Assembly: GCA_003342895.1 (NCBI GenBank)
Contig: PTFA01000081.1
Location: 3,304,434 to 3,368,433, forward strand
DNA: 64,000 bases
Origin: Casuarius casuarius
Taxonomy: Eukaryota > Chordata > Aves > Casuariiformes > Casuariidae
Direction: 5' to 3'
Shown: positions 45,546 through 57,990 of the stretch, piece by piece
Layout of the letters: each line of letters begins with the position of its first letter
How positions within the stretch are numbered: the stretch's first letter is position 1
Program-made: the position numbers and the translations under genes
The notes under the pieces: generated by a model
Seen by the model: only the letters and a program-made list of their open reading frames with translations
What the model was told of the DNA's origin: nothing
Database searches by the model: none

Positions 45546-47726
45546 GGTGCCCCCAAAAGCACAGGACACAGTATTTTGCTCGTGTCAGTGGACCTTGCAT
45601 CCTGCCCCAAACCTTCTAGGAAGCACCAAAAACGCTAAGACTTCCCAGTGGCTCCATCTCTGTCTCCGCATGCAGAGATCAGTCCCCTGCACGAGATCCG
45701 GAAAAGGCACACAAGCAGCCATCAAAAAATGCCAATTCTACAAAAGTGAATTCCAGGCACATTGCAACAACGCGTTCAGGGACTTGGCAGCACAAGTCTG
45801 ATTCAAGGTCCTGTGATAAAAGTGAAATGAGCTCACGTCTCACTGCTGTACATGCTGTTTATGAGCTGACATATTATTTTACATGGTACACTCATTCCAT
45901 CCCAGATGAACGGAGAGCAAATAAGCCCTTGAAGGATTCATGTGAACTACACGGATACAAGAGGAAGATATGAGCAAAGCACCAGCCTTCAGAAATGCAG
46001 ATTGTACAAGGCACTGGGAAAGACACACATCTACAAAGACTACTAAACACAACATTTAAAGGAAGGCGCCGTGTGCATATCTGCCATGTAGATAAATATG
46101 GCCTCATATTCTACCTTTTATCTAAAAAAACTATTTAGTTGGTTGCTAGGTTGAGCAGTTTGGGGATCAAACTCTTTCAGATTCTCCAGTTCACCCGGCC
46201 AAGCCCCCGACTGCTTAACAGGAGCGGAGCAAGCGCCGGAGGGAAGCCGCTGACGCTGCTAGCGAAAATTGATTATGTTTTGTATAATAGGAAGCGTACT
46301 ACAGTTTCATCTGTTACAGTCCTGTAAGATGTATGCAGTTTATAAAAGCTCAGATCCTCTTTTATCTTCTACAAATGGTAGAGAAAGGCCACTGTTAATC
46401 CAGGTGTTGAAACGCTCTGTATAGCTGCCAATTAGACAGCCTGGATGCGGCAGGAAGAGTACAGATGAAATAATCAGCATCGCNGATAACGAACTTCCAC
46501 TTCTACCAGGGCTAAAAACAAACACCTTCTGGGAAGTCATCTGTCAACGGATATACAGAAGTTATTGTCAGACATTTCATTCAAAAAATACTCAAAGAAT
46601 TACCAACAGGAATCAAATGCTGCTGCTTCTTAGGAAAATCTGATTTTGATTTAATTGCCATACGCTGTAGTAAGCTCTATTCTCAAACCAAACCTGGTAT
46701 AACATATAACGATTGCCTTCGGGAAAACAGAGGTAATGGTTTCTTACCAAAACGATGTCTTTATATGCCGTTCCATAAGCCAAGTGCACAGCTAGAAAAC
46801 AAGGACTGCTCTAAATTTCCATCATTTTGGAGAACTTAAATATAGACTGTTTTGAAGTTAATATAATATAATATAACTTTCCAGCACTGATGACTGGACT
46901 GTTACGGTATGGTCAATGATTTACTGCTAATATTTTGCCTTATTTCTGTACCTTTAATTTTTAACGGTATCCAAAGTTTAAGAACGTGTGATTGTAAAAA
47001 CAGGAGCTGGGACTCATACGGCTTGCGTTGTGTTGCTGATTTTGACCCTAATTTTTTGGGCCAAGTATTTCAGTAGAAACTTTTTCCTGTGTGTATCAAA
47101 CCTAAAATATGTAACCCATTACACCTTACAGAAGCTTAATCTCACAGCACAGATACTCCCTGTTTGAATTAAAATGAGGGTGTTCTTTGAGCTAGATATA
47201 AAAAAACCCACTAGTTTACCTATGAAAAATATGTAGCCCTCGTGATCCGATTCAAGCCTTCCGCTGCTCTCAGGCTTGTGGGCCTGGCTGCATTACCTAT
47301 CAGTGCAGATTTTGGGCGAATAATGGGTATTTTACATTCCAAAACTATCCGGAATAGTTTTCTTCTTCTGAGACAGCGATCCTAACCAATTAATAATTCA
47401 GCGATGTTTTCATGGTGATTCTTCCACCTTTATTTATCGCCCTGACTGGCTGAAAAGAGATAAAATTTCTCTTTGGAGGAGGATGACTAATATCATATCC
47501 TTTAGAACAGCTGCTTCAAAAAAAGTGATTTTCAAGTTCCACTGTAAATTTTCTTCTTTAAGTTACCTTAAACTCCTCTGGTAATCTGTCTGCACTATTA
47601 AAGGTGTATATTTTAAAAAGTAATGATAATGGTAGAAAATGTTAAGATCTCTGGTAAATAAGGCTTAAAAAAATCACATACATGTAATAAGAAATAAAAA
47701 TGTATTTCTGGATAATTTTTTTTTAT
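45546..47726. other. Non-coding AT-rich unique sequence
   Basis: No gene is seen. A block at 46250-46500 is enhancer-like in texture (GAAAATTGATTATG and GCCAATTAGACAG). An ATATA-type micro-repeat is present at about 46858-46876. Confidence 0.5.
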
Positions 47727-48648
47727 GACTACAAAGAAGAAGGGAGTTTCTGCACAGCAGCTCTGGAAAAGTTCAGGAAATGGGCAGCAGAAGTGCAAAG
47801 TGATGGCCTGTTTAATGGGAATCCAGCTCATCTTTAGTGTGTACCTCTCTCTGAACAGTCCTATAAAATACCTTGCTCCATTAGGGCCATAAACCCTTTT
47901 TCCCCTCAGTAAAAACCAAAATGAAAAACAACTCATCGTTTCAAAAAAAATTCTCCTGAAGATGACCAAACACAGACTGTCACTAAGCCTCTGAACTTGG
48001 ATACTCTTTCCAACATTCAGTTTTCCAAAACTACAGTTCTGAAAAGAAAAAAAAGGAATCAAACATCATACTTAACATTTTTTAATTCTCTGTTTCTAAG
48101 GTCTTATTCACAAATTTTGGCAACTCACAAAGGGTGAACAGAGCACCTCTTCTCAGCCCGAAGCTGGATACAGCACGTCATTGACCTGAAAGCACCTAAT
48201 CCCTCAGACCAAGGAAAACTGTGGATTTAGAAAGCACTGTCTGCCAGAGGGATCTTCCCTACTAGAGAAACCTCCTGAGAGCGGACGAATCTGGACACCC
48301 ACTAACTTCAGGCAAGTCAGCAAAGCTTTGTCTCTTGAAAACAGCCCCAACACCAGAAAGATGCAACACTTCCATCTCCACATGCCTCCACAGCTCTGCC
48401 CAAAATCACCACCATCACTGAATGAAATTAGTTTAATACAATCAACTTTTACCTCCAAAAGAAGCAGAAGAGATCCTCTGAAGACTTTCAGGGACCTCAG
48501 TGTAATTCAAGATTATAACCTGACGTCTCCTGAGCTAACTCGTGGTAAGAACCAGCAGAGAACTTCAAGAAATCCCCAAAAAGAGAACAACATCACACCA
48601 CTCCAGAAACTCTGCACGCCACAGAAGTGTGAACACTGGGCTGGTTGA
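47727..48648 (+). pseudogene. Protein-like but interrupted frame series, possible decayed coding sequence
   Basis: In one frame, 47736-47840 reads like ordinary protein (SFCTAALEKFRKWAAEVQ near its start) before a stop. The same frame resumes after further stops through about 48137 with a Lys/Thr/Asn-rich segment. A second frame is then open from 48190 to 48648 (153 codons), rich in Ser, Pro, Lys and Thr and ending near KENNITPLQKLCTPQK. A TTTCTAAG acceptor-like site ends at 48100 and a GTG|GTAAGA donor-like site lies at 48545. I do not recognise the protein. It could be a decayed retrocopy, an exon with intronic flanks, or chance in AT-moderate DNA. A minus-strand frame also overlaps, which weakens the case. 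Confidence 0.2.
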
Positions 48649-48879
48649 TTTTTAACATTTTGATGTTAATGCTTCTGTCACTAACATCTCAGTTAAAAAA
48701 GCCTGTTCTGTCAATACTGCCGCTAATAGAGCTCCACTCAATTTACCTTTTTGCATCAAGAGAGGAAACAAGTTGATAGCAACTATAGACACTGAAAAAT
48801 TGTATAGGATAGTATGGGAATATAACGCGTGTAGGGAAGGTGCAACCAGATGCACTGTAAGCAACGCCAGGAGCAACAG

Positions 48880-49110
48880 CACGTTTCGAACATTTCATGC
48901 ACTGCCCTACTAAAGCACTATGACCTTAAATGGTCCATTGCAAAGGGCTATAAAGTATGTCACTCCATTGGGCCACCTTCTATTTTTAGGCCCTCTGGTG
49001 AGAGTGCTGCTAATCACAGTAATTAGTGACACCTTTTTTAGAAGATTTGAAGAGAGGAGCACTTTTGCACTGGGAACTGGGGTGAGGCAAGCAAGCCCAT
49101 TGCTATAAGC
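48880..49110. promoter_or_regulatory. Candidate enhancer with MEF2 and homeodomain sites
   Basis: CTATTTTTAG (48980-48989) is a perfect match to the MEF2 consensus YTAWWWWTAR. It is followed by CTAATCACAG and a TAATTAG homeodomain core (49020-49026) within 40 bp. The sequence is unique. MEF2 plus homeodomain sites suggest muscle or neural regulation, by inference only. Confidence 0.35.
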
Positions 49111-49837
49111 CTTTGCACAGGCTTTAGACCGGTATCATTCAGAGCCTGAATCTGGACTGGATATGCAGAACCAAAATGCTCCTTTCCTATGTGAATGCCT
49201 TCAACCTAATGCTCACTCCTAACTTTTTCTCCTTTTAAAGATGATGAGCATGTATGCTGCAACACAGTCTAGGAAAAAATGTGGCCATCTCAATTCATTC
49301 TCAAAAGCACCTCTTGCAGATAGCTGAAGAGGCTAGTAGGCATCTCACAGGATCTTCATAAACACTTCATCACTTCGAGTGCCCATCAACGCTTTCAGGG
49401 GGATTTAAAGTAAACCCATCTGATATTTGTGGGGAAAAAAACCCACATAAATATTTGGTATTCTTTAAAATCTGGTCCTGAGTAACTACATTCGCTGATA
49501 ATTCTCTGCTACTGAAGACTTCACTGCCCAGCAGCACATGGTCCTACCTGAAGGTTTCTTGCCTTTTAGAATCAACCAAAACCAGCAGTGAAAAATAGCA
49601 GAAAGGGTTTCATTCAGTTCTTAGAGGTTATTTAGAGTCTGCAGCAAAGTCACTACATGAATTAGCATTTTCCATATGAAGCATCCAAAACTATGGATCA
49701 CAGCCTTACCCAGGAGAGTTCTTGGAACAGGTTACTGAGGTCATTCTCTTCAAGTAAGCTTTATTTTACGTAAAGGTGCCATTCAGAGAAGAGTCTCCTT
49801 GTAAATAAAATAAAATAAACATTTCTTCTTTTTCCAG
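49111..49837. other. Non-coding unique sequence
   Basis: No gene or repeat is recognised. The segment ends in the polypyrimidine tract of the exon-like segment that follows. Confidence 0.5.
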
Positions 49838-49903
49838 AGAGATCCAGGACTGTAAACACCAGGCTGTCATGACTGATTTCCACTGTCAACATTATCAAGC
49901 CAG
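49838..49903 (+). other. Candidate 66-nt internal exon, unassigned
   Basis: An excellent acceptor (ATTTCTTCTTTTTCCAG, AG at 49836-49837) precedes a 66-nt segment. CCAG|GTAAGC, a strong donor, starts at 49904. One frame is open throughout, beginning EIQDCKHQ after one leading base and leaving two bases at the end, so the segment is phase-symmetric. The other two frames contain stops. The peptide is not recognised. Alternatives are a lncRNA exon or an unused pseudo-exon. Confidence 0.25.
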
Positions 49904-52070
49904 GTAAGCTTATATTGTACGTGTTTGCATGACACTTGATTATAGCTGGTGTCATCACAGTTTTATGAACTACTTAAACGTGGCAATTTCCATTAAGTGT
50001 TTTTAAAAAAGCAATTAACAGTTTTAACAAGAGTTCACTAGTTCAAATCATTTCAGTATTGACTGGAAGATTGTCCTCTTGGGTACCATGCTTGACATTT
50101 ACAGTCTCTTAGCCTCTTACTAGTAGCATTTTGGCAATGTAAGAAGGGAATTACGAACACTACTTGGTACTGCAAAAATACCTCTTTTTAGAGGAAGCAA
50201 CAGACTAACAGCAAACCGAGGCACCATTAACTAGCAATTACTTAAACTGGCAAACAATGCTGCTAGGTGCGGCGTTTCTGCTAACGAACCTGATCTCCCC
50301 ATCCAGCATGAAAGCAAGTCTGTCTGCAGCAATCCCACAAGAAAGGACTGGGAGGCAGATATGTGTGAAGGAGAGCAAGAGAAAGACGGCTCACACCTAA
50401 ATTGTTTAGCGTGACTGACAGATTTGCAAGGAAAAGCAAAAGCGCATGAGAATTATAGCCTGCAATATTAGTGGAACTGAAAGAAGATGATCAGCTTTTA
50501 GGAGTATCCTGAACCGAATGGGGAACGGAGGGCCAGCAATACAGGTGTCAACCCGATTATCCAGAAGAAATAGCAGAAATCAATATCTGAACAAAGGCTT
50601 CTTAGCCATTAATTTTTTTAACTGTTTTTTTGCTAATAGCACCTATCCTGGCCCTAATCGTGTATACAAAAGACGTGTGAGTTTGTAAATTAAGGCAGCT
50701 GAAAGTCCATCTACTCATTTTCAGTGCATAAAAATCAGATTCTAGGTCATCATGGATGAAGTCAAATGAAAGTCTTGGAGTAGAAGATTTTTAAACTGCA
50801 TTACATTTCAGGCAACTAAGAGTACAGAGACACTGTAAATTTTGCATTAAAAGCGTGTATCACATGCAACCCCCCAAACCTTGCATTCTCAGGTCTTGAT
50901 TCATTAACCCTGCAGCAATTCTTCTGCTGGGATGGCCAGGAGAGGTGATTATAATTTGATAAGGAAGAAAACAAAACAAAATCAATGCTTTCATTGCCTC
51001 TGCAAATTATGAAAGCAGCCAGAAGTATATCTTCAGATGAAAAGGTCCTTTACCAAAAATCTAAAATATCACTGTTAGGGCAGATGTAGTAGAGAACAGT
51101 AAGTGAAAAGGCTGAGTTGCTTAAACGGCTCTGTTTTATTTTTAAAGAAAATGCATGCCTGCAGAGGTATGGCTGCTGCTGTGCAAGAGGCTGGGATTCA
51201 GCTATACTGACCAAGCTACCGTTGAACGACTAGATTTGAACCTTCCACCCCTTCATGTGATGAACCACACCATCTCCACAGGCACACAGAGGGGCATCGG
51301 GATAATGTCTTTGTTCCAGGGCTACATCTACGTGGGAAGTTGCCATCTGAAGGATCATTTTGTATATTTGCCAAGAAAAGAGTGGCAGAACCGGAGAAGC
51401 TTTGTCAGTCATTGGGTCCTTTCTGACCATCTTTGCTACCCTTTCTTAAATTCAATTTAGCCTGCAGAAAAAAAGGCTGTGACATCTAGGAGTTTACAAA
51501 TAACTCCTCTTCCACACGTGACACTGGCTTCCAGTCACAGAAAGTTTGTGCATGCAAGCAAGTCATCCTTCACCCATTTCGTTTTCTCTTCTGCCAGAAT
51601 ACTATGCTCAGCCATCATGTTTTAAATTACCCTTCTGCTCTTAATCTGGGCAGTAAGGTTTTGCTTTCCAGCAATAGAGGGAAAGGACAACCCCCTGCCC
51701 TGTTATCTCCCTCCCTCTCATCCTTTCAATTTTGGCCACTGTCTCAGCTAACGGGGCTGGAGCAGAGAGTGCAAATAGCCCAGCAGGCGTTGGAGGTGTT
51801 CATGTAAATGAAAAGCCGTAACGGTTGCACTGCTGACAGGTTTTTCCTTGTTACCTTGCTCCATCGCAGCACCGCTGCCCCTCGGCCTCCTCCGTGGCCA
51901 GCTGTCCCCCGCTTCCTACCAGCAATGCCCATCCTCACCCCAAGGGGATGCAAAGACCTCACTCTTTTAAAAAGACCCCTTTTCAGGGGTGGCTCAGACA
52001 CTTTGCTGGTGCCATTTATCCGCTAATTTTTCAGGATATCAGGAGAGAGCCTGAGAACGGTCTGATGTGG
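49904..52070. other. Non-coding unique sequence
   Basis: No gene is supported. A plus frame at 51155-51460 (101 codons) has no recognisable family signature. AT-rich blocks alternate with neutral sequence. No mobile element is seen. Confidence 0.5.
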
Positions 52071-52160
52071 AGACGATCCGCTTTCCAGCACGTCCCGCGG
52101 CCCCGCGCGTGGGGTGCTCGTGGCGCACCGCCTCTCCCGAGGGGCGAGCAATCTCCGCCA
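52071..52160. promoter_or_regulatory. Short, very dense CpG patch
   Basis: About 14 CpGs lie in under 90 bp (CCCGCGGCCCCGCGCG core near 52095-52110), sharply bounded by AT-rich DNA. It is too short for a standard island definition but is the most concentrated patch here. It could bind CXXC-domain proteins or be the remnant of a larger island. Confidence 0.4.
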
Positions 52161-55100
52161 AACAGAAGCAAACAGTTGATCTTTTACAGTGCTCATCTCG
52201 GCAGTTTTCTCTCAAATCAACATTTCTTTCGTTAATTAGCATCCTTCCTCTTTCGCGAATCTCTGTTTGTAGCAAAACAAATTGAGAGTGAAGTTTCGGG
52301 TCAGCAGGGAGAAGCTGAGCAAAGCAGAGGGGCCGGTGGCAGGTGGCGGTGGGTGAGGTGCTCCGGTGCTCGCATTTCGGTGATGCAGTGGTTCAGGGAC
52401 GCAGAGCCGTGACACGTCCGAGTCGCCTGCTCTGCCCATAGCAGCTATCGCTCATCCAGCTTCTGCCGCTGCTGCCATTGAGTTAGAGCTTGGGAAGGTT
52501 AAATAGCATCAACCGGACCCCATAACAACATCTCCGGACCCAAATGAGTCCTCTCCCATGTGGGGAAAAAACAATATGAGCAGAGTTTTTTCAGACCCTT
52601 CCCTAAGGCAGTTAAGCTCAAGAACAAAGTATATATATTGAACACAGGGATATCCCCCTTAGCAGTGCAGGATCTCCAGCCTAACTTACCACGGGAACCG
52701 GCCCCTCTCTCCTGGTTGAAGCTGCCGCTTCTCGGCATCTCCGTGGAGCCAAGCGGCCCCTTCTGTGCGAGGCTCCCAAAACCACAGCTGTCCCGGGACA
52801 CATTTCGCTATTGCTTTCAGCAGTTTCAGCATCCAGGTACTTTCAGCAAATTGCGCTGATGCTCACCGCACCGTCAACTTTAACTCTGTCTGCTCTCGGA
52901 AAATTTGGGCCTAAACATTTTCCAAGGCTCAAAGCCATCTGTAAATTTTTCCCAGAAAATTTCAGCGATAAACCATACCTGAAAAGGGCCGTTTCTCCAG
53001 TCCCAAGTAATTTTTTACCTCACAAGGAAACACGAATGAAGGCATGCAAGAAAATGGCTGTCGTGCCTCGTGGGGAAAGCTGTTAAACTGTTACAAACCA
53101 CATTGTATTTGCTTGGGAAATAATTTAACACTAGTCCAAAAAATAAGACCAGGTTTTTCATATAATATTAAAGCAGCATATTATATATTTTGCTTCTTAA
53201 TTGAAAGTGTCAAGAAACCTCAGCAAGAGTTTTTTTATAAAAATTAGGAAATGAAAGGTTTATTAAGTTGTTATCATGTATGCTCACAGAAGTATTAGGA
53301 ACACTTTTAATTAAACCATGAAAAGGAACTTGGTTTCAAGGATGAGGTGGTTTCAGCATGCTCATTATAGCCTCTTTCTAACCGGGAATCTTACAAGAAA
53401 GCTCTCATTAAACAGCTGCTTGAAACGGGAGTGGGTTGATGTGGGTGGGCTACTCCCACTGTTCCAAAATTATACTTACATCTTAAAACAGTTAAAGACC
53501 AAGGAATTTCTTTATTTTCCTCTTGCTAGTAAAATTTACCCGCAATATCTGCTGCTGATACTGAAAAAATAATTCAGTTACATAAGGGTCCCAAGCCAGG
53601 TCCCTCTCCTGCCTCCCAAATCCTAAAGCCGGTGGGTCTGCAGATAAAGCACAAGCAGGCCAGGTCTGCCGAGAGCTCTGGAAGAGCCGCTTGAATGTTT
53701 AATCCCTACTCATTTTCTGCCAGCCAGTCCCTGAAGTCTAGGAGCCGCCTCAAACAGAAACATCCATGTTGAAGGCGTGGTTGGATGCAAAGCTGCCCNG
53801 TGCCCTCTCACCTTGCTGGAAAAAGCAGAGCAGCACAAGCTGGGAGGGCTCCACGGCCAGGGGCCTACGGGGAGCTCTCTACAGGCAAAGACTGCCCTAG
53901 GCATAAGTTGTATTTAGGACAGCTTAGCTTGCTCTGACAGCCTGCTAGTCGCATAAAGATCATGCCCGCTCTGCTGAAACACAAAGAACAGCAACGTCAG
54001 TGGGAATATGAAGGAATACGAGTGCCAGCACTTCAGGAAAGAAGCCTGCTTCTTATGGGAAAGCTTGAAATTCATTGAGAAACATGCTTCTTCCAGCATA
54101 CACCAGTTCAGATTTGAAGTAACCCCAATTAACTGAGCTCTGTCGATGTGAAAAGCACCATCTCTCCTACAAATCTTAGAAGTAGCATCCAGTGCTCCTC
54201 AAGATTATCATATAGTAAGGTTTCTCATTCTTTGTAGAATAACTCAATCAGGATTCCTCTCCCTAAAATGCTTCCCATTGTGTGACACATTCCCAGGACA
54301 ACCCCAGAGGCTGGAAAGCATTGTGCCAGAAATAAAGGGAAGAGGTGAGTTGTTATAGTGAGAACACCGATAGCTGCAGCTCACCTACAGCACTACACGC
54401 AAAGACAGTAAGTGGATTTACCCTGTTGGAAATATGGTGAAAATAAGATACAGAAAAGGAAAAAGACTTCCTTCCGGACAGATTTTCTTGCTGAAAATAG
54501 AGCCCAAGTCTGCAAAGCTATGGCAGTCTGCTCCATCTGCTGTGTAACGTCAGCCACACCAAGGTTTCCTCTTTCATTTCTTGTTTCAGGAATCACACGC
54601 TTGCTTCATTTGCCAGTGACACCGATGCGCAATAACGCAGGTGAAATCAGTGCAGTTCATTCTACATTTTTGTCTATCCCAGACCAGAGTCTGGTTCCAT
54701 AGAAAGTTGTCCGGACTGACAGCCAAACTCCCACAGCCCCATCTTTAAAGATAAATACAAAATACACAAGAACTAATTTTACTTGTTCTGTATTTTGCTG
54801 CATGCTCTTTGCCATAATTGAACAGCAGCGAACAGTTGCTCTCATGATCCCAAGAAAGGTGCAAACATCACGGCCTGCGCTATGCCCAGCACATCCCGGC
54901 TCCATGCCGGGAGCAAACAGGAGGAGAGGAGAGACTGAGAAGAAAGCCCCTCCTCTAAGGAGCTTCTGTGCAGTTTCAGTACTTGCTAGCAAAAAACCAG
55001 AACTTTTTAACTTCGTGTTTTTCAAATTCAGAATCCCAAGGTGACACGACCTCTCAAAATGGGAGTTCTTCCCCAAAAAAACAAAGATGATGTTTTCTGC

Positions 55101-55594
55101 TAATACGAATGAAAAAGAGAAAAAGAAAAACATAAAACACAATAGCATTCAAAATTCCCTCAAAAACTCTTTGACCTCCTTAAAGAAAACCAGTGAATGA
55201 AAACTTCTAAAATCCTGGACTCCATCCAGTTGAAAGGAAAAGCCACTGTGAACACGACAAAACCTTAACTGCGGAGAGGAATGAGTGAAATTCTCATCTC
55301 TCAGCAGTACACTTTTTCACATTTATGACACTGAGATTACACTGCATAAACAAAAGGAAAAGTTAGAAAAGGTCTGGCTTGATAAATAATGGCACATTGT
55401 TAGGGCAGGCTGATTACCTCACTTCTGCTTTCATACAGGCTTTTGCAGAAGAAGCCTGCAATTCACTCCCACTTGCCAGCCAAGGAAAGTGGGAAAGCTG
55501 TCCTTTGCTAAGGAAAAAAAAGACCATCTTTACTAGAAAACAGATCCAAAATATATGCTCTCCTGACCTATATATAAGTATATGCCGACCTGCG
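52161..55594. other. Non-coding unique sequence
   Basis: No gene is supported. The minus frame at 54657-55148 (163 codons) overlaps plus frames and is unrecognised. A 48-nt exon-like segment at 54297-54344 (CATTCCCAG before it, AGAG|GTGAGT after it, two frames open) is weak evidence alone. Confidence 0.5.
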
Positions 55595-57330
55595 CTGTCG
55601 CTCCGCTCCGCCTGCCCACATCCCACGGGGCAGGGAGGAGCGAGAAGCAGCGCGCACGCAGGCAGGCCCAGCACCCAGTCTGCTGCAAGACAAATCGCGC
55701 TCCAGACGGAGGGTTTTAGTTGCAAGCGTATATACATTTGAGAAATAATTACTTCATCTTTAAAGATAATAAATAAGCAGGTTGGAAAGGGGTAGGGAAG
55801 AGAGAACAGGCCAGCAGGTAGCGGGATGTGAAGCAGAAGAAAATTAAAGTATACAAGGATTCTCTGATTTATCTGCCTGAACAGTGTTTTTGATATAAGG
55901 CCAATAAATAAATTAAATTATATTAGTCATAAGTTAATTAGCAAAGTAGGAAAAATAAAATAAAATGAATGAATAAAATTAGGTTGGAAGCGTCTTTAGA
56001 CACGTCCATATTGCTTAATACAGTGCATCGGAAGATCCCGAAGCTATCTGAGAGCATGCACACGAAGCAAATTGATCTGCCCGAGTCCCGGGGTGCCACG
56101 TGTATTGCTCCCAGCAGAAACGCAGAGCCAGCTGGGGTACATCTGTACAGCGAAGCACAGATGCAGACGCTTGTGATCACACTGCCAAAAGAAAAAAAAA
56201 AGAGGATGGCTAAAGCTGAGACTACTCCGGGTGGTTGATACAGGCATTAGAAACACAAAGGCAAATAACATGATGTGGTCAAGGCATCATTCGGTGCCAG
56301 GGCCTGCCAGCACACAGCCGTGTTCGTGCACTTGTTGCAGTCGGGATTTGGGCATTTCCCCCACTCTGCAGTCAACGGGCCAAGCGTCAGGGTGCTCGCT
56401 TCATCCTGCCTGTCCCCCATCACCACCACCTTGTGCCTCCTCCCAAGGTCACGCTCCCACAAACCCTCCAGCTCCAAGGACCATTCACGGTAGCAGATCG
56501 CCATATATATATACAGCTTTTAAAAGGATCAAGGTAGCACCCTGTACCTACACAAAGCCTATTACAACTGCTGCAAGAGGGCAACATTTTTGAGCGTCGC
56601 TGAGGTGCAGTGCTCACACAGCTCATAGTTATTCCAAGCAGAGGCCGCGGAGAGCGGCAGCCCGCGGCACACCGCGAGGCACGCGGAGCACAAGCGAGGG
56701 ATTAGAGGTGCTCGCAGAAACCACGTTCCAGTTATGCAGCAGAAAGGGAGGAAGTTTTGTTCCAAATAAATTAGCGGAACTAATTAGGCAGCAAGCAGGG
56801 ATCACGCTAAACTACCGTGTTACACAGTAAATAAACTCAGCCTTAAGTGCCCCCAGAGAAGCTCAATATAGGTGTCACGTCTCCTCTTACAATAGGAGAG
56901 GAGGTTATTGGCAGTCTCCAATTACCAGGCTGTTTTTAAGTTGTGTTTTCTCTTTATTAAAATCTAGAGGGGGAGGTTGGAGGCTGATTCACGGTGTGAC
57001 CCTGGGCTCAATTTTCCAGCGCTGCTGAGCACTGAACTCACGGCTCCGGCCGCCTAACCAACCCCCCCATCTCGGACAAAAACGTCAGGGACCGTTTCCG
57101 TCAAAGCAGGAGGAACTCGGACCCTCCACCCCAGCCTCAGCACTGCCGCAGACGTGCTGCGTAACGGGGAAAATCAGCTCACCCGCCCGGGCCTTCGCGA
57201 GCTGGGGAGTGGGCACAGCGCGGCGGCGGCGGAGGCCTTTTGACCAACCTCCTCCGTGGGGCTGTGAGGTTTCCAGCTCACCAGTCATGACCGTTTTTGC
57301 GGCGGAAAGACTTCCGTCAGCTTGCAAGGT
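55595..57330. promoter_or_regulatory. Three small CpG patches in AT-rich sequence
   Basis: CpGs cluster at about 55596-55690, 56645-56715 (CCGCGGAGAGCGGC core) and 57175-57310. The last includes a short CGG run of four units near 57221-57232. Between them the sequence is AT-rich (for example 55740-55980) with no recognised gene or repeat. Spacing and size are like other patches in the window. Confidence 0.35.
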
Positions 57331-57726
57331 CTTCTCCCGTTGCATCCAGCCCTCCTGCACTCCACAACAGGACACGCAGCACCACACCGTGTCTTTGCCA
57401 AGGTAATTTGAACGTTAAAGCCAGCCATATACCATCCACTTAATTACTTCTGTTTGACTTTTGGATCTTCCGCATATGTTGGGTTAAAGCGCACGGCTAT
57501 CGGTGCTCAACCAGGTCAGATACTATTATCGTGCCCCTACGGTAAAGTGATGAAATTGAAAGGCATATTAAACCGCGTGTCCCTCCACATTTTGATTTGC
57601 AATAGCCAAGCCGGGTGCTGTGTAACGAGCGGCGTGAACCAGGGAGACAGAGGGGGAGGATTTCTTTAAACACAGCACAGAAATAGCCTGAGGAATTATT
57701 TTCCTTATCATTTGATGACCCGTAAC
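57331..57726. other. Non-coding unique sequence
   Basis: I see no gene or element that I can support. Confidence 0.5.
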
Positions 57727-57990
57727 AGTACAGGTAATAACCAAATTGACTCCCACAGAAAAAAATAAATAAATAAACAGTCTTAGCTAAATTCTAGCTT
57801 TTAATTTGCACTGTTTACCGTAACATCATAAAGTACTTGTTATCAAAACGCTGATATACAAGTGGAAGACGTTGTGTCTAATGAGTGTGTGTGTATTTGC
57901 AGGAATCCCCAGGAGGTTCCTCCAAACGAGGCGCTCACTTCAATGAACCTATCACGGTAATTAATAAACTCGCTAAACACACTCTGCTGC
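57727..57990. promoter_or_regulatory. Candidate conserved element with exon-like core
   Basis: This is an AT-rich unique block. Within it, TCTAATG (branch-like) and ATTTGCAG (AG at 57901-57902) precede a 54-nt segment (57903-57956) followed by ACG|GTAATT. Two frames of the 54 nt are open. The acceptor tract is TG-rich instead of pyrimidine-rich, so an enhancer reading (GTAATTAATAAAC at the end) is at least as likely as an exon. Confidence 0.25.

Noticed and set aside
54657..55148. 163-codon minus-strand open frame
   Set aside because: Low-complexity Phe/Ser-rich start from an A-rich plus strand, no recognised domain, and overlapping plus frames.
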